64,000 nucleotides of DNA from CBDBJK01 sp965206395 (GCA_965206395.1 CBDBJK010000020.1:62001-126000), one strand, 5' to 3'; shown: positions 51,731-60,714, numbered from the stretch's first letter. Program-made: numbers and translations. Notes: generated from the letters alone by a model not told the origin.

Positions 51731-52987
51731 ATGACCCGCCAACGACGAGGCAAAGTATCATCAGAGGTTGAAGTTTTGACGAGGCGACAGATTCAGCGAC
51801 TTTCGGGTATGCGAGATGTAACCGCGCATACCTATGAGCGCATGAGTCAGGCAATGGAAAAACTGCGGACGCACTTCGGCAATAGCGAGTACGAGGTCAT
51901 AGACGCCCCGTTGCTTGAGGAGACCGAGTTGTTCGTCCGCAAGTCAGGCGGAGAGCTAACCAATCGTCTGTACACTTTTACAGACCCCGGTGGACACCGT
52001 GTCAGCCTACGGCCTGAGTTCACCTCGTCGGTTATTCGCCACTTCAATCAGGAGCAGGACTCGCTCAGCCTTCCTGTTCGGTGGCAATACGGCGGCCCTG
52101 TCTTTCGATACGAAGGAGTAGAAGGCGGGGGATACCGTCAGTTCACTCAGGTAGGCGCCGAGCTTGTGGGAGCCGCGGGAGTAGAAGCCGACACAGAGAT
52201 CATCTATCTCGCGTGGTCTGGCCTTCATGAAATTGGACTGCGTGAGTGCCGGTTGCGTATCGGTCATCTTGGTCCTCTGCATAGCCTTTTGAGCGCGCAT
52301 AACCTCTCTGAGCCTGCCAAGCTCTTTATCATCGGAAATGTTCAAGACCTGAAACGCGGACGCACAGACGTGGGCACACTGAAACAACGCGCCGAAGACG
52401 TGGGTCTGCTGAGAGCAGGTTTCGACCAGAGCGTAGGTATGGCTCTCGACGGTATCAGCATGGAAGCGGCTCAGGAGTTCATACAGAGCGCTCTCAAGGA
52501 TTCGATGCCTGCCCCGATTGGTCAGAGAACAGGAGAACAGATTGTGGCAAGGCTGCTACGCAAGGTGCGCATCGCGGACGACCCCAGCGTGTTCGAGGAA
52601 GTCCTCACTCTAATAAGTATGCTTGCGCAATTGGATGGGTCGCCAGAGTCCGTTCTGAGGGAGGCCCGCCGTGTTGTCATTGAAAAAGGTATGAAATCAG
52701 ACTTCTTCAATGAGTTGGATAAGTTGACTAACGCGCTCGTGAGTCGCGGTATCTCTGAAGACAACCTGACCCTCGACCTTGGGCTTGCAAGGGGAATCGC
52801 TTACTATACAGGCGTTATTTTTGAATTATATGCCTCATCGGAAAAAGGCGCGTCTCTGGGCGGCGGCGGCAGGTACGACAGCCTGGTCAAAGCATTGGGC
52901 GGCGAAGATGATGTTCCAGCACTTGGATTCGCGTACAATATGGACGAAGTTTTGGGCGCGCTCGGCCATTCCGCGGAAGAGCAGTAA
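51731..52987 (+). CDS. hisZ: HisZ, histidyl-tRNA-synthetase-like regulatory subunit
   Basis: A 418-aa class II aaRS-like protein. Motif 2 region RPEFTSSVIRHF and RWQYGGPVFRYEGVEGGGYRQFTQVGAE are clear. The histidine-binding loop reads LARGIAYYTGVIFELY, with Ala where HisRS has Asp. Motif 3 is followed by the end of the protein, with no anticodon-binding domain, which marks HisZ rather than HisS. HisZ makes the active complex with short-form HisG for the first step of histidine synthesis. hisG follows four bases later, so assignment is strengthened by context. HisG here is however the long form. Confidence 0.85.
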   Translation: MTRQRRGKVSSEVEVLTRRQIQRLSGMRDVTAHTYERMSQAMEKLRTHFGNSEYEVIDAPLLEETELFVRKSGGELTNRLYTFTDPGGHRVSLRPEFTSSVIRHFNQEQDSLSLPVRWQYGGPVFRYEGVEGGGYRQFTQVGAELVGAAGVEADTEIIYLAWSGLHEIGLRECRLRIGHLGPLHSLLSAHNLSEPAKLFIIGNVQDLKRGRTDVGTLKQRAEDVGLLRAGFDQSVGMALDGISMEAAQEFIQSALKDSMPAPIGQRTGEQIVARLLRKVRIADDPSVFEEVLTLISMLAQLDGSPESVLREARRVVIEKGMKSDFFNELDKLTNALVSRGISEDNLTLDLGLARGIAYYTGVIFELYASSEKGASLGGGGRYDSLVKALGGEDDVPALGFAYNMDEVLGALGHSAEEQ

Positions 52988-52991
52988 GCTG

Positions 52992-54014
52992 ATGACGCAA
53001 GAGAAAACAATGCTTCGCCTGGCAATTCCCAGTGACGGCGCTCTTCACGAGTCAACGCTGTTGTTTCTGCGCTCGTGCGGAATCGGGGTTCTGAGGACGA
53101 ACAATCGCAGTTATACCGCCCAGATTCCGACACTCCCTGGCGTCGCCGTGCTGTTTCAGCGCGGCTCGGACATCACGTCGAAGGTAGAAGAGGGCAGTGC
53201 GGACATGGGTATCGTCGGTCACGACCGCTTTCTGGAATCGAGACGGGAAGGCGGCGATTCCAGCGTTGTAATCGACAATCTTGGATACGGCCATTGCGAG
53301 CTTGTTCTCGGCGTGCCCGATGCCTGGGTCGATGTTACCTCTTTGGCCGACCTCGCAGACCTCTCTATGGAGTTCCGGGAGGAGGGCAGAGACCTCCGCA
53401 TCGCCACGAAGTTTCCGCGCATGGTGGAGCGCTTCCTGCTGAGCAATGGTGTCAATTACTTCTCGCTTGTGCAATCCAGCGGCACTCTCGAAGCCGCACC
53501 CGCGATGGGCTTCGCCGACATCATCGCGGACATATCGGAGAGCGGGACGACGATGCGCGCGAACCGGCTGAAGACCGTTCACGGCGGCTCGATTATGACG
53601 TCCGAGGCCTGCCTCATTGGCAACCAGCGACTGCTAGCTGCTGACAAAGAGAAGCTAGGCAGTGCCAAGGCGATGGCAGAATTTATCGAAGGCCGCCTTC
53701 TCTCACAAGAGTTCTACAGCATTACCGCTAACATGAGGGGCGAAGCGCCAGAGGAGATAGCAAACTACGTTCTCAATCACGCTGACATCTCAGGGCTTCG
53801 TGGCCCCACTATATCCAAGGTATATACCCTGGACGGCGAGGGCTGGTACGCTGTTACTGTCATCGTGGAGAAGAACAGGCTGCTGGACGCAGTTGCGCAT
53901 TTGCGCCGCATAGGGGGCAGCGTGACCGTGTCGCAGCCGAATTATGTGTTCGATTCCGAGTGTCGGGCGCACGCTCGACTTGCCTTGCCTAACGAAGGAG
54001 CTACGGGTGCCTAA
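52992..54014 (+). CDS. hisG: ATP phosphoribosyltransferase, long form
   Basis: Joins ATP and PRPP in the first step of histidine synthesis. About 340 aa. The catalytic part has LAIPSDGALHESTLLFL, DMGIVGHDRFLE and the PRPP-binding loop GFADIIADISESGTTMRANRL (partly: ESGTT). Residues from about 255 form a regulatory HisG_C (ACT-like) domain: RGPTISKVYTLDGEGWYAV, HLRRIGGSVTVSQPNYVF. That domain normally binds histidine and goes with HisZ-free enzymes. ATG 52992 (MTQEKTMLRL) is used; ATG 53010 is possible. It overlaps the next gene by 8 bases. Confidence 0.9.
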   Translation: MTQEKTMLRLAIPSDGALHESTLLFLRSCGIGVLRTNNRSYTAQIPTLPGVAVLFQRGSDITSKVEEGSADMGIVGHDRFLESRREGGDSSVVIDNLGYGHCELVLGVPDAWVDVTSLADLADLSMEFREEGRDLRIATKFPRMVERFLLSNGVNYFSLVQSSGTLEAAPAMGFADIIADISESGTTMRANRLKTVHGGSIMTSEACLIGNQRLLAADKEKLGSAKAMAEFIEGRLLSQEFYSITANMRGEAPEEIANYVLNHADISGLRGPTISKVYTLDGEGWYAVTVIVEKNRLLDAVAHLRRIGGSVTVSQPNYVFDSECRAHARLALPNEGATGA

Positions 54015-54753
54015 TCTAGCCGCACACATTGACCTCGCGTACGAGGCCGCCAAGCGTCTGGCGCATCCGACGCTGGAAGCCCACATGGGCTGCTTCCTCT
54101 TTGGGTCCACATCGCCGGATATCCGAGTTATTACTCGCCGAACGCGCAAGGAATACCACTTCACGCAGCTCGACTTCGAGTCCGTCGGCGCAGGTGTAAA
54201 GGGAATGTTCAAGTCACACCCTAATCTGATTACATCGTCCAACCATGATGGGCCGACTCAGGCGTTTATCTGTGGATACATCACACATCTGTTAGTCGAT
54301 GAGTTCTGGATAGTGGAAATGTTCAGAAAGTACTTCAGCAATTCAGACGTGTTCGAGGATGACGTGCTGGGAAAGGTCATGGATAGGGCGCTCCAACTGG
54401 AGCTAGACCGCCAGTGCAATGAGACGATGAACAACATCCAGAGGCTTCAGGAAGTCGCCGTTGACGGAATCAAGATAGGCTTCATTCCTTCCGAGACTCT
54501 GACCGAATGGCGGGACTGGGTAGTGACAAGCCTTGGCCGCGAGTTCTCCTGGGAACGGCTGAGATTTATGGCCAGCCGAATCTCGGGAGGGGACGAGAGT
54601 CATCCTGCGCACGCTCTGGCAGAGGAATTCGTTCAGGGCGCGCCTCAAAGCCTGGAAGACGTCTACGAATTCATACCGCGACGAAGCCTTTCAGACTATC
54701 GAGAGCAAACCATAGAGGCGTTGGTTCACAGAGTTGGAGACTACCTCCAATGA
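54007..54753 (+). CDS. Zinc-dependent phospholipase C-like protein
   Basis: A 248-aa protein of the zinc-dependent PLC/P1-nuclease-like fold: HIDLAYEAAKRLAHPTLEAHMG, GSTSPDIRVITRRTRKEYHF and CGYITHLLVDEFWIVEMF, which supply the His/Asp metal ligands. GTG 54007 follows GAAGGAG by six bases and overlaps the hisG stop. The TGA overlaps the hisD start as ATGA, so it is coupled to the his operon although no histidine-related role is known to me. No signal peptide is seen, so it acts inside the cell. The function is open. Confidence 0.75.
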   Translation: MPNLAAHIDLAYEAAKRLAHPTLEAHMGCFLFGSTSPDIRVITRRTRKEYHFTQLDFESVGAGVKGMFKSHPNLITSSNHDGPTQAFICGYITHLLVDEFWIVEMFRKYFSNSDVFEDDVLGKVMDRALQLELDRQCNETMNNIQRLQEVAVDGIKIGFIPSETLTEWRDWVVTSLGREFSWERLRFMASRISGGDESHPAHALAEEFVQGAPQSLEDVYEFIPRRSLSDYREQTIEALVHRVGDYLQ

Positions 54754-56072
54754 AGGTGGTCAAGGGTCTGGAAGAAGCCAAGAAATACCTGTGCGAGGGT
54801 AGGGGGTTAGGGCTCGATTATGTCCCGCCTCACGTTCAGGCCGGAATTGAGGAGGTCTTTGGAGAGGCACTAACTCCGACGCAGGTGGTAGAACGGATTT
54901 TGAATCAGGTTCGAACGCAAGGCGACGCTGCCCTGCGCGAGCTTACTCGCATCCTCGACCGCAGCGATATGGCCGAAATAGAAGTGCCCACCTCAGCCAT
55001 CGCTGAAGCCTATGAGAACGTCTCTGACGAGCTAGTGGAGGCGTTGACTCTCTCGGCAGCTCGGATACAAGAGTTCCATGAGGCCAGCCGAAGAAGAGGC
55101 TGGATAGATTTTGAACGGGGATACGGCGAGCTAATCAATCCCGTTGATCGGGTAGGGGCATACATTCCGGGCGGAACGGCGCTGTATCCATCCACCGTGC
55201 TGATGACGGCGATTCCAGCCAAAGTCGCTGGCGTGGGCGAGGTCATTGTTTGCACGCCTTCGAGCAAGGGCGAGATGCCTAGTCCGGTGGTGCTGGTGGC
55301 CGCAGACATCGCGGGAGTTGACCGAGTGTTCCGAATTGGAGGCGCACAGGCCATCGCAGCTTTGGCTTACGGCACTGAGACCATTCCTCGCGTGGACATC
55401 ATATGCGGGCCTGGCAATATCTTCGTTACTCTCGCCAAGAAACTCGTGTACGGCGATGTGGGAATAGACGGTCTGTACGGCCCCACCGAGACGGTGATCG
55501 TAGCGGACGATACAGCCAATCCGACGCTATGCGCCGCCGACTTGCTAGCGCAAGCCGAACACGACGCGTTAGCCAGACCGGTGCTGATTACGACATCCGA
55601 GCGCCTGTCGGTGGCTGTCGAGAATGAAGCGCAATCGCGTCTGAACAGGCTGGAGAGAGGCAGCATTGCGAAGGCAGCCATGGACAACCAGGGCTGTATA
55701 GCAATCGTGGGCAACCTTGAGCAGGCGCTGGAACTGGCAAACCAGTTCGCGCCTGAGCATCTGTGCTTGATGGTAAGAGAACCCTGGTCGCACGTCGGAA
55801 AAGTGCGAAACGCTGGGGCAGTCTTCCTGGGTGATTTCTCGCACGAAGTCCTTGGGGACTACGTCGCGGGGCCGAGCCACGTGATGCCAACAGCGGGAAC
55901 GGCCAGATTCAACTCTGGCGTGGGCGTTCACTCATTTGTAAAAGTCAGTCCAATCGTCGCGTTGGACGATGACACTTCCAGAGAACTTGCCAAAGCCGCC
56001 TCGCTGATCGCAAGGGCAGAGGGCCTGACTGCGCACGCGGAGGCAGCCGAGGTAAGAGAAGAGCTTTTATAA
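54750..56072 (+). CDS. hisD: Histidinol dehydrogenase
   Basis: Last two steps of histidine synthesis: oxidises L-histidinol to L-histidine with two NAD. 440 aa. Motifs: GAYIPGGTALYPSTVLMTA, IGGAQAIAALAYGT, ICGPGNIFVTLAKK, AQAEHD (metal-binding His), FAPEHLCLM and GPSHVMPTAGTARF. ATG 54750 overlaps the preceding stop by ATGA, indicating translational coupling. Confidence 0.95.
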   Translation: MKVVKGLEEAKKYLCEGRGLGLDYVPPHVQAGIEEVFGEALTPTQVVERILNQVRTQGDAALRELTRILDRSDMAEIEVPTSAIAEAYENVSDELVEALTLSAARIQEFHEASRRRGWIDFERGYGELINPVDRVGAYIPGGTALYPSTVLMTAIPAKVAGVGEVIVCTPSSKGEMPSPVVLVAADIAGVDRVFRIGGAQAIAALAYGTETIPRVDIICGPGNIFVTLAKKLVYGDVGIDGLYGPTETVIVADDTANPTLCAADLLAQAEHDALARPVLITTSERLSVAVENEAQSRLNRLERGSIAKAAMDNQGCIAIVGNLEQALELANQFAPEHLCLMVREPWSHVGKVRNAGAVFLGDFSHEVLGDYVAGPSHVMPTAGTARFNSGVGVHSFVKVSPIVALDDDTSRELAKAASLIARAEGLTAHAEAAEVREELL

Positions 56073-56120
56073 CAAGGCTTTAAGCAATTAGCAAAACGTC
56101 CGAACTTGAGAGGTGAAGCC

Positions 56121-57209
56121 ATGACTGTGGACGTAACCAGGCTCATCAGGCCGCATCTGGCCGGAGATGTGAAGCCCTATGACCCGATAGAGCCGCCAGA
56201 GGTCTTAGCCCAGAAATATGGCATTCCCGCCGAGAAGATCATCAAGCTCGACGGCAACGAAAACCCCTACGGATGCTCTCCAAAGGCTGTCGAGGCCGTC
56301 GCCAAGGCCCCGCTGCAGTTCTACCCCGACCCGCTTCAACGAAATATGCGAAACGCGCTGGCGGAATACACCGGCACCGACGCCGACGGTATCATCGCGG
56401 GTGCAGGCAGCGACGAACTTATCGCTTTCATATTTCAGCTTTTCATTTCGCTTGGGGACAAGATACTCGACTTCGACCCCACATTTGGCATGTACAGCTT
56501 CAACGCGCGAGTGTATGGCGCAGAAGTGAAGATGGTGCCAAGGAACGAGCTGTTCGAGATCGACATTGAGGCCGCCCTGAACGCCGTTGATTCTAAGACT
56601 AAGGTGATTTTCGTTACGACTCCGAACAACCCGACTGGCAACCTTGCCTCCGAAAACCAGGTGAGGGCGCTTTTAGATACAGAGCGGATAGTAGTCGTCG
56701 ACGAAGCCTACTACGAGTTCTGCAATCAGACATCTGCGAACATGATTCCCGAACACGAAAACCTCGTAGTTCTCAGGACTTTGAGCAAATGGGCCGGGCT
56801 TGCGGGGCTTCGCATCGGCTATGGCCTCATGAGTCCTAACCTGGTCAAGCGCATTATCGACATCAAGCCACCTTACAACGTAAACGTGGCGGCAGAGGCC
56901 GCGCTTCTGGCTTCGCTAGAGGACGCCCCTGCGCTGCTAAAGAATGTCAACTTGATCGTGGAAGAGCGAGAGAGGATGTTCGCGCTACTTAAAGACATAC
57001 CGGGCGTGACGCCATGGCCGCCGTCCGGCAATTACATTTTGTGCCAGGTGACGCCGGGTAAGGCCCACGATATTTATGAGGGACTGGCCCAGCGTGGCAT
57101 CTTCGTGCGCTTCTTCAACACAGATCGATTGCGGGACTCCTTCAGGTCAGCTGTAGGCACGCCGGAGCAAACCGACGCCCTTATCGAGGCGCTGAAAGAG
57201 CTTCTATAA
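56121..57209 (+). CDS. hisC: Histidinol-phosphate aminotransferase
   Basis: Converts imidazole-acetol phosphate to histidinol phosphate with glutamate and PLP. 362 aa, fold-type I. It has KLDGNENPYG, TPNNPTGNLAS, VVDEAYYEF and the PLP lysine in LRTLSKWAGLAGLRIGYG. ATG 56121 follows AGAGGTGA by four bases; an upstream frame to 56106 adds only five residues. Located 48 bases after hisD. Confidence 0.94.
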   Translation: MTVDVTRLIRPHLAGDVKPYDPIEPPEVLAQKYGIPAEKIIKLDGNENPYGCSPKAVEAVAKAPLQFYPDPLQRNMRNALAEYTGTDADGIIAGAGSDELIAFIFQLFISLGDKILDFDPTFGMYSFNARVYGAEVKMVPRNELFEIDIEAALNAVDSKTKVIFVTTPNNPTGNLASENQVRALLDTERIVVVDEAYYEFCNQTSANMIPEHENLVVLRTLSKWAGLAGLRIGYGLMSPNLVKRIIDIKPPYNVNVAAEAALLASLEDAPALLKNVNLIVEERERMFALLKDIPGVTPWPPSGNYILCQVTPGKAHDIYEGLAQRGIFVRFFNTDRLRDSFRSAVGTPEQTDALIEALKELL

Positions 57210-57234
57210 GACTATCATCAGCGGAGACTAGCAT

Positions 57235-57831
57235 TTGACCCCACGCACAAGCAAACTGACCCGCGAGACCGGCGAAACACAGATTTCGGTGGAGTTGAAC
57301 ATCGACGGCCTTGGCAAATATCAGCTCGACACTGGCAACGGCATGTTCGACCATCTTCTGGCACAGCTTTCCCGCCACGGCTTGATTGACTTGAGCATTT
57401 CGGCAAAAGGCGATGTTCAGGTCGGCTGGCATCATCTTGTGGAAGACGTTGGGATTCTGCTTGGCAAAGCGATACGTGAAGCAGTAGGCGATGGCCGAGG
57501 CATCACGAGGATGGCACACTCCTATGTTCCGCTCGACGAAGCCCTCGCGTTGGTCGTCGTCGATTTCGGTGGACGCGGTTACGCCGTCATCGAAGCTGAC
57601 CTTGGCGACAGCGACCTTGGTGGGCTTCCAGGCGACCTCATCCGGCACTTCCTTGAATCGCTCGCCCGCGAAGGCAACTTCAACCTGCACGTTCGAGTTC
57701 TTGCTGGCCTAAACAATCATCACAAGGCAGAGGCCATCTTCAAGGGGCTGGCGAGATCTATGAGGGCAGCGCTGACCCCAGACGAACGCATCGCCGGAGA
57801 GGTTCCAAGCACCAAGGGTACGATAAGCTAG
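57235..57831 (+). CDS. hisB: Imidazoleglycerol-phosphate dehydratase
   Basis: Dehydrates imidazoleglycerol phosphate in histidine synthesis. 198 aa, single-function form. The manganese-binding motifs are GWHHLVEDVGILLG and NNHHKAEAIFKGLARSM. TTG 57235 is the start, GGAG eight bases upstream, 25 bases after hisC. The remaining his genes (hisA, F, H, I, E) are not in the window. Confidence 0.95.
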   Translation: MTPRTSKLTRETGETQISVELNIDGLGKYQLDTGNGMFDHLLAQLSRHGLIDLSISAKGDVQVGWHHLVEDVGILLGKAIREAVGDGRGITRMAHSYVPLDEALALVVVDFGGRGYAVIEADLGDSDLGGLPGDLIRHFLESLAREGNFNLHVRVLAGLNNHHKAEAIFKGLARSMRAALTPDERIAGEVPSTKGTIS

Positions 57832-57868
57832 AATACGATGGCGAATGCCTGAACAGCTGGGAGACGAA

Positions 57869-58066
57869 GTGAGCAGCATAACGATTACCCTTTCAGACGA
57901 TCTCTTGTCTAAATTACATGAAAGAGCTACCCAACTAGGCATTACTCCAGAAGAGTTGATTCATGCTGGTATAGAAGAATTGCTGACTATTCCTGACGAG
58001 AGTTTTCAGCGGTCTATGGACCATGTACTCAAGAAAAATGCCGAGCTTTATCGACGACTGGCCTAG
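57869..58066 (+). CDS. Ribbon-helix-helix antitoxin
   Basis: A 65-aa CopG/RHH-type protein: beta strand SITITLSDDLLSKLHERATQ followed by LGITPEELIHAGIEELL, then a disordered toxin-binding tail. GTG 57869 follows GGGAG by five bases. The next gene is a Doc toxin that overlaps its 3' end, so this is the antitoxin and probable autorepressor of a type II module. It lies 37 bases after hisB and may share that transcript. Confidence 0.8.
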   Translation: MSSITITLSDDLLSKLHERATQLGITPEELIHAGIEELLTIPDESFQRSMDHVLKKNAELYRRLA

Positions 58067-58463
58067 TGCGCGACCTTACACTACACTTCGTGAAGTGCTT
58101 GAGCTTTATTATAAGATAATGGAGCGAACCGGAGGCTCTACGGGCGTTCAGAATCTGGGTGCATTAGAATCGGCCCTTGCTCAGCCTCGTATGTCTTTTG
58201 CGGGAGAGGAACTTTACCCTACATTAATCGAAAAGGCTTCTGCTCTCGGCTTTACTCTCATCAAAAACCACCCCTTTTGGGACGGCAACAAGCGCATCGG
58301 ACATGCTGCTATGGAAACTTTTCTCGTCCTAAACGGCCATGAAATTGATGCCACAACGGAAGATCAGGAGCAAGTCGTCCTCCAAGTCGCATCTGGCGCA
58401 TTGGGCCGCAAAGAGTTCACGGATTGGCTTGGCAGGTATGTAATAGTGCGAAGGCAAAGCTGA
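58038..58463 (+). CDS. Doc-type (Fic-fold) toxin
   Basis: A 142-aa Fic/Doc protein. It starts YTTLREVLELYYKIMERTGG, as in Doc, and has the catalytic motif HPFWDGNKRIGHAAMETFL (Doc-type HxFxDxNKR). Doc phosphorylates EF-Tu and stops translation. The frame overlaps the antitoxin by 29 bases; ATG 58038 is used and ATG 58023 is possible. Confidence 0.85.
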   Translation: MPSFIDDWPSARPYTTLREVLELYYKIMERTGGSTGVQNLGALESALAQPRMSFAGEELYPTLIEKASALGFTLIKNHPFWDGNKRIGHAAMETFLVLNGHEIDATTEDQEQVVLQVASGALGRKEFTDWLGRYVIVRRQS

Positions 58464-58505
58464 AAGCCGTATTTATCGTTTTGCTTAGGATGCCAAAACC
58501 AGGAG

Positions 58506-58763
58506 TCAGTCGCCATCAACGTGTTCCAGTTCGAAGCTATAGTCTTCTATGACCGGGTTAGCGAGCAGCTTCTCGCACATTTGGCTGATTTTTTGGGAAG
58601 CGTCATCTTTGCTAGTCTCGTCCAGGCGAATCTCCATGTACTTGCCCGCCCGAACGCCCTGCACGCTGTCGAACCCCAACTGACTCAGACCGCCATGAAT
58701 GGTCTGTCCCTGCGGGTCGTTTACAGTAGGCTTCAGTCTGATGAAAACTTTGGCTAAAAACAT
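58506..58763 (-). CDS. purS: Phosphoribosylformylglycinamidine synthase subunit PurS
   Basis: The small structural subunit of the three-part FGAM synthase (PurS-PurQ-PurL). 85 aa: KVFIRLKPTVNDPQGQTIHG, LGFDSVQGVRAGKYMEI and NPVIEDYSFEL. It ends the minus-strand purine unit. purQ and purL are not in the window. Confidence 0.93.
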   Translation of the reverse strand: MFLAKVFIRLKPTVNDPQGQTIHGGLSQLGFDSVQGVRAGKYMEIRLDETSKDDASQKISQMCEKLLANPVIEDYSFELEHVDGD

Positions 58764-58769
58764 TGGACT

Positions 58770-59270
58770 CTACGGCGCATTAGGCTGAGGCGCGTTGGAC
58801 GAGCTCAAGTGGGCGTCTGTGAATATGATGATCCTGTCCTCATCAAAATCGTCGAATCTGTCCAGGAAGTTCCAGGCCGTCAGCGCGATTCGAGTTTCCA
58901 TATCAGGGTAGGGCGACATCACTATCTTACCTCCGTCTATGGCAAGACTACGTAGTTGATCTACAAGCTCGGCGCAGCCGTTTGGACAGTTGTAATGAAT
59001 CCCAATCCCGCCGTGTTCCAGATTGTGCAAGAGAACTTCGCCTGGGATTGCCTCGGTGTAAACATCCCAGGGCGCTGGCGCAAAAGGCACGCTGAAATGC
59101 CACCCGGATGTAGCTGGAACTGAATTATATAGCGAATGGTTATCCTCCAGGTCTATGTGATCGCCGCCCTGATCGGGGAACTTCTGGCCAGGGCCATCTG
59201 GCGAATTAAAGCATTCGGCAAGCATCGCTAACACTATCGTGCTCAGGGTAAAGGCGGCTATTTGTTTCAT
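58770..59270 (-). CDS. DUF3105 lipoprotein, tandem copy 1
   Basis: A 166-aa exported protein of the DUF3105 family. The N-terminal signal (IAAFTLSTIVLAMLAEC) has a lipobox-like cysteine at position 20. The domain has YNSVPATSGWHFSVP, HNLEHGGIGIHYNCPNGC and VMSPYPDMETRIALTAWNF. The His/Cys cluster suggests metal or heme binding, but the function is unknown. Closely similar to the next gene and lying seven bases from purS. Confidence 0.82.
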   Translation of the reverse strand: MKQIAAFTLSTIVLAMLAECFNSPDGPGQKFPDQGGDHIDLEDNHSLYNSVPATSGWHFSVPFAPAPWDVYTEAIPGEVLLHNLEHGGIGIHYNCPNGCAELVDQLRSLAIDGGKIVMSPYPDMETRIALTAWNFLDRFDDFDEDRIIIFTDAHLSSSNAPQPNAP

Positions 59271-59421
59271 AGGCTCCTCGTTGCGAGGACATTAGCGCGC
59301 CTCGCCCAGGTGAAATGTTCGGGCATTAGTTAAACCTCAATTGGGCTGTATTGCAAGGCGGTAGACGTCTACCTATCACAGTTTAGGGGTTCGCCTTTGA
59401 TAGTGGAGCGGCCATCTACCC

Positions 59422-59922
59422 CTACCGAACATTAGGTTCAGGGGCGTTGGACGAGCTTTCATGGGCGTCGATGAAGTCCTTGATCCTGTCCCTATCAAAA
59501 TCGTTGAATGTGTCCAGGAAGTTCCAAGCCGTCAGCGCGATTCGAGTCTCCATATCAGGGTAGGGCGACATCACTATCTTCCCTCCGTCTCTAGCGAGAC
59601 TGGTAAGTCGACCTACAAGCTCGTCGCAGCCGTTGGGACAGTTGTAGTGAATTCCAATCCCGCCGTGTTCCAGATTGTGCACTAGAACTTCATCTGGGAT
59701 TGCCTCGTTGTACACATCCCAGGGAGCTGGCGCAATTGGCGCGCTGAAATGCCAACCGGATGTAGCTGGAACTGAGTTATAAAGCGGATGGTCATCTCCA
59801 AGGCCTATGTGATCGCCGCCCTGATCTGGGAACTCCTGACCGGGTCCATCTGGCGAACTTGAGCATGCGGCAAACGTCACCAAGGCCATGATACCGAGGG
59901 TAAAGACAGCTATTCGCTTCAT
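59422..59922 (-). CDS. DUF3105 lipoprotein, tandem copy 2
   Basis: A 166-aa lipoprotein (IAVFTLGIMALVTFAACSS, lipobox FAAC). Nearly the same domain as copy 1: SGWHFSAPIAPAPWDVYNE, HNLEHGGIGIHYNCPNGC and FLDTFNDFDRDRIKDF. The 150-bp spacers on both sides are similar to each other (GCGCGCCTCGCC, CGGGCATTAGTTAAACCT), so the gene and its upstream region were duplicated together. Confidence 0.84.
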   Translation of the reverse strand: MKRIAVFTLGIMALVTFAACSSSPDGPGQEFPDQGGDHIGLGDDHPLYNSVPATSGWHFSAPIAPAPWDVYNEAIPDEVLVHNLEHGGIGIHYNCPNGCDELVGRLTSLARDGGKIVMSPYPDMETRIALTAWNFLDTFNDFDRDRIKDFIDAHESSSNAPEPNVR

Positions 59923-60072
59923 AGGCTCCTTCTTGCGAGGACGTTAGCGCGCCTCGCCTAAGTGAAAAGTTCGGGCATTAGTTAAACCTGAATTTGGCCG
60001 TATTGCAAGGCGGCATACGTCCATCTATGACAATTTACAGGTTCGCCTTTGATGTGGAGCGGCCATCTGCCC

Positions 60073-60714
60073 CTATTGAGCGTTAGGCTCCGGGGCGTTT
60101 TGCGAGCTTTCGTGGGCACGAATGAAGTCCTTGACCCTTTCCTCATCGAACTCGTCGAAGGCGTCGATGAACGTCCAGGCGGTGAGGGAGATTTTGGTAG
60201 GCATGTCAGGATAAGGAGCCAATATAACCTTCAGGCCATCGCTTCTAGACCTGTCGACGATATTGGTTAGTTGGCCTACAAGCTCATCGCAGCCATCTGG
60301 ACAATTGTAGTGGACTGCTATACCACCGTGCTCCAGGTTGTGCAACCGAATTTCGTCGGCCAGAAACTCCTCATGAACGCCCCATCGAACCGGAGCCAAT
60401 GGTTGCGCGTAATGCCAGCCTGAGGTCGCGGGCACGGAATTGTAAGAGCCGTGTTCAGCGCCTGCACTAATGTGGTCCCGATTTATCTCGGAAAATCTCT
60501 CGCCTGGCCCATCTGGCGCACTGTCGCCCCCCAGCCCTCCAAAGCCGATTCCCGAAAAGCTTGGAAGGAACAGCGATAAGATAAACGCCGCCGCCACCAA
60601 TCCGACAGCGGAAAAGGCGCCAAGGCGAAGGAACCGTCGTTTGTTGCGCCTGCGCGCGCGTCGGGCGGCGCGAGCTTGCGTGGGTGTAAGCCTGTTTTTA
60701 GAGCGAGTAGCCAT
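60073..60714 (-). CDS. DUF3105 membrane protein, tandem copy 3
   Basis: A 213-aa protein with a very basic N-terminus (RAARRARRRNKRRFLRLG), one transmembrane helix (AVGLVAAAFILSLFLPSF) and a DUF3105 domain (YNSVPATSGWHYAQPLAP, HNLEHGGIAVHYNCPDGC). It is the more divergent copy and, being membrane-anchored, may be the ancestral form of the three. Confidence 0.84.
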   Translation of the reverse strand: MATRSKNRLTPTQARAARRARRRNKRRFLRLGAFSAVGLVAAAFILSLFLPSFSGIGFGGLGGDSAPDGPGERFSEINRDHISAGAEHGSYNSVPATSGWHYAQPLAPVRWGVHEEFLADEIRLHNLEHGGIAVHYNCPDGCDELVGQLTNIVDRSRSDGLKVILAPYPDMPTKISLTAWTFIDAFDEFDEERVKDFIRAHESSQNAPEPNAQ

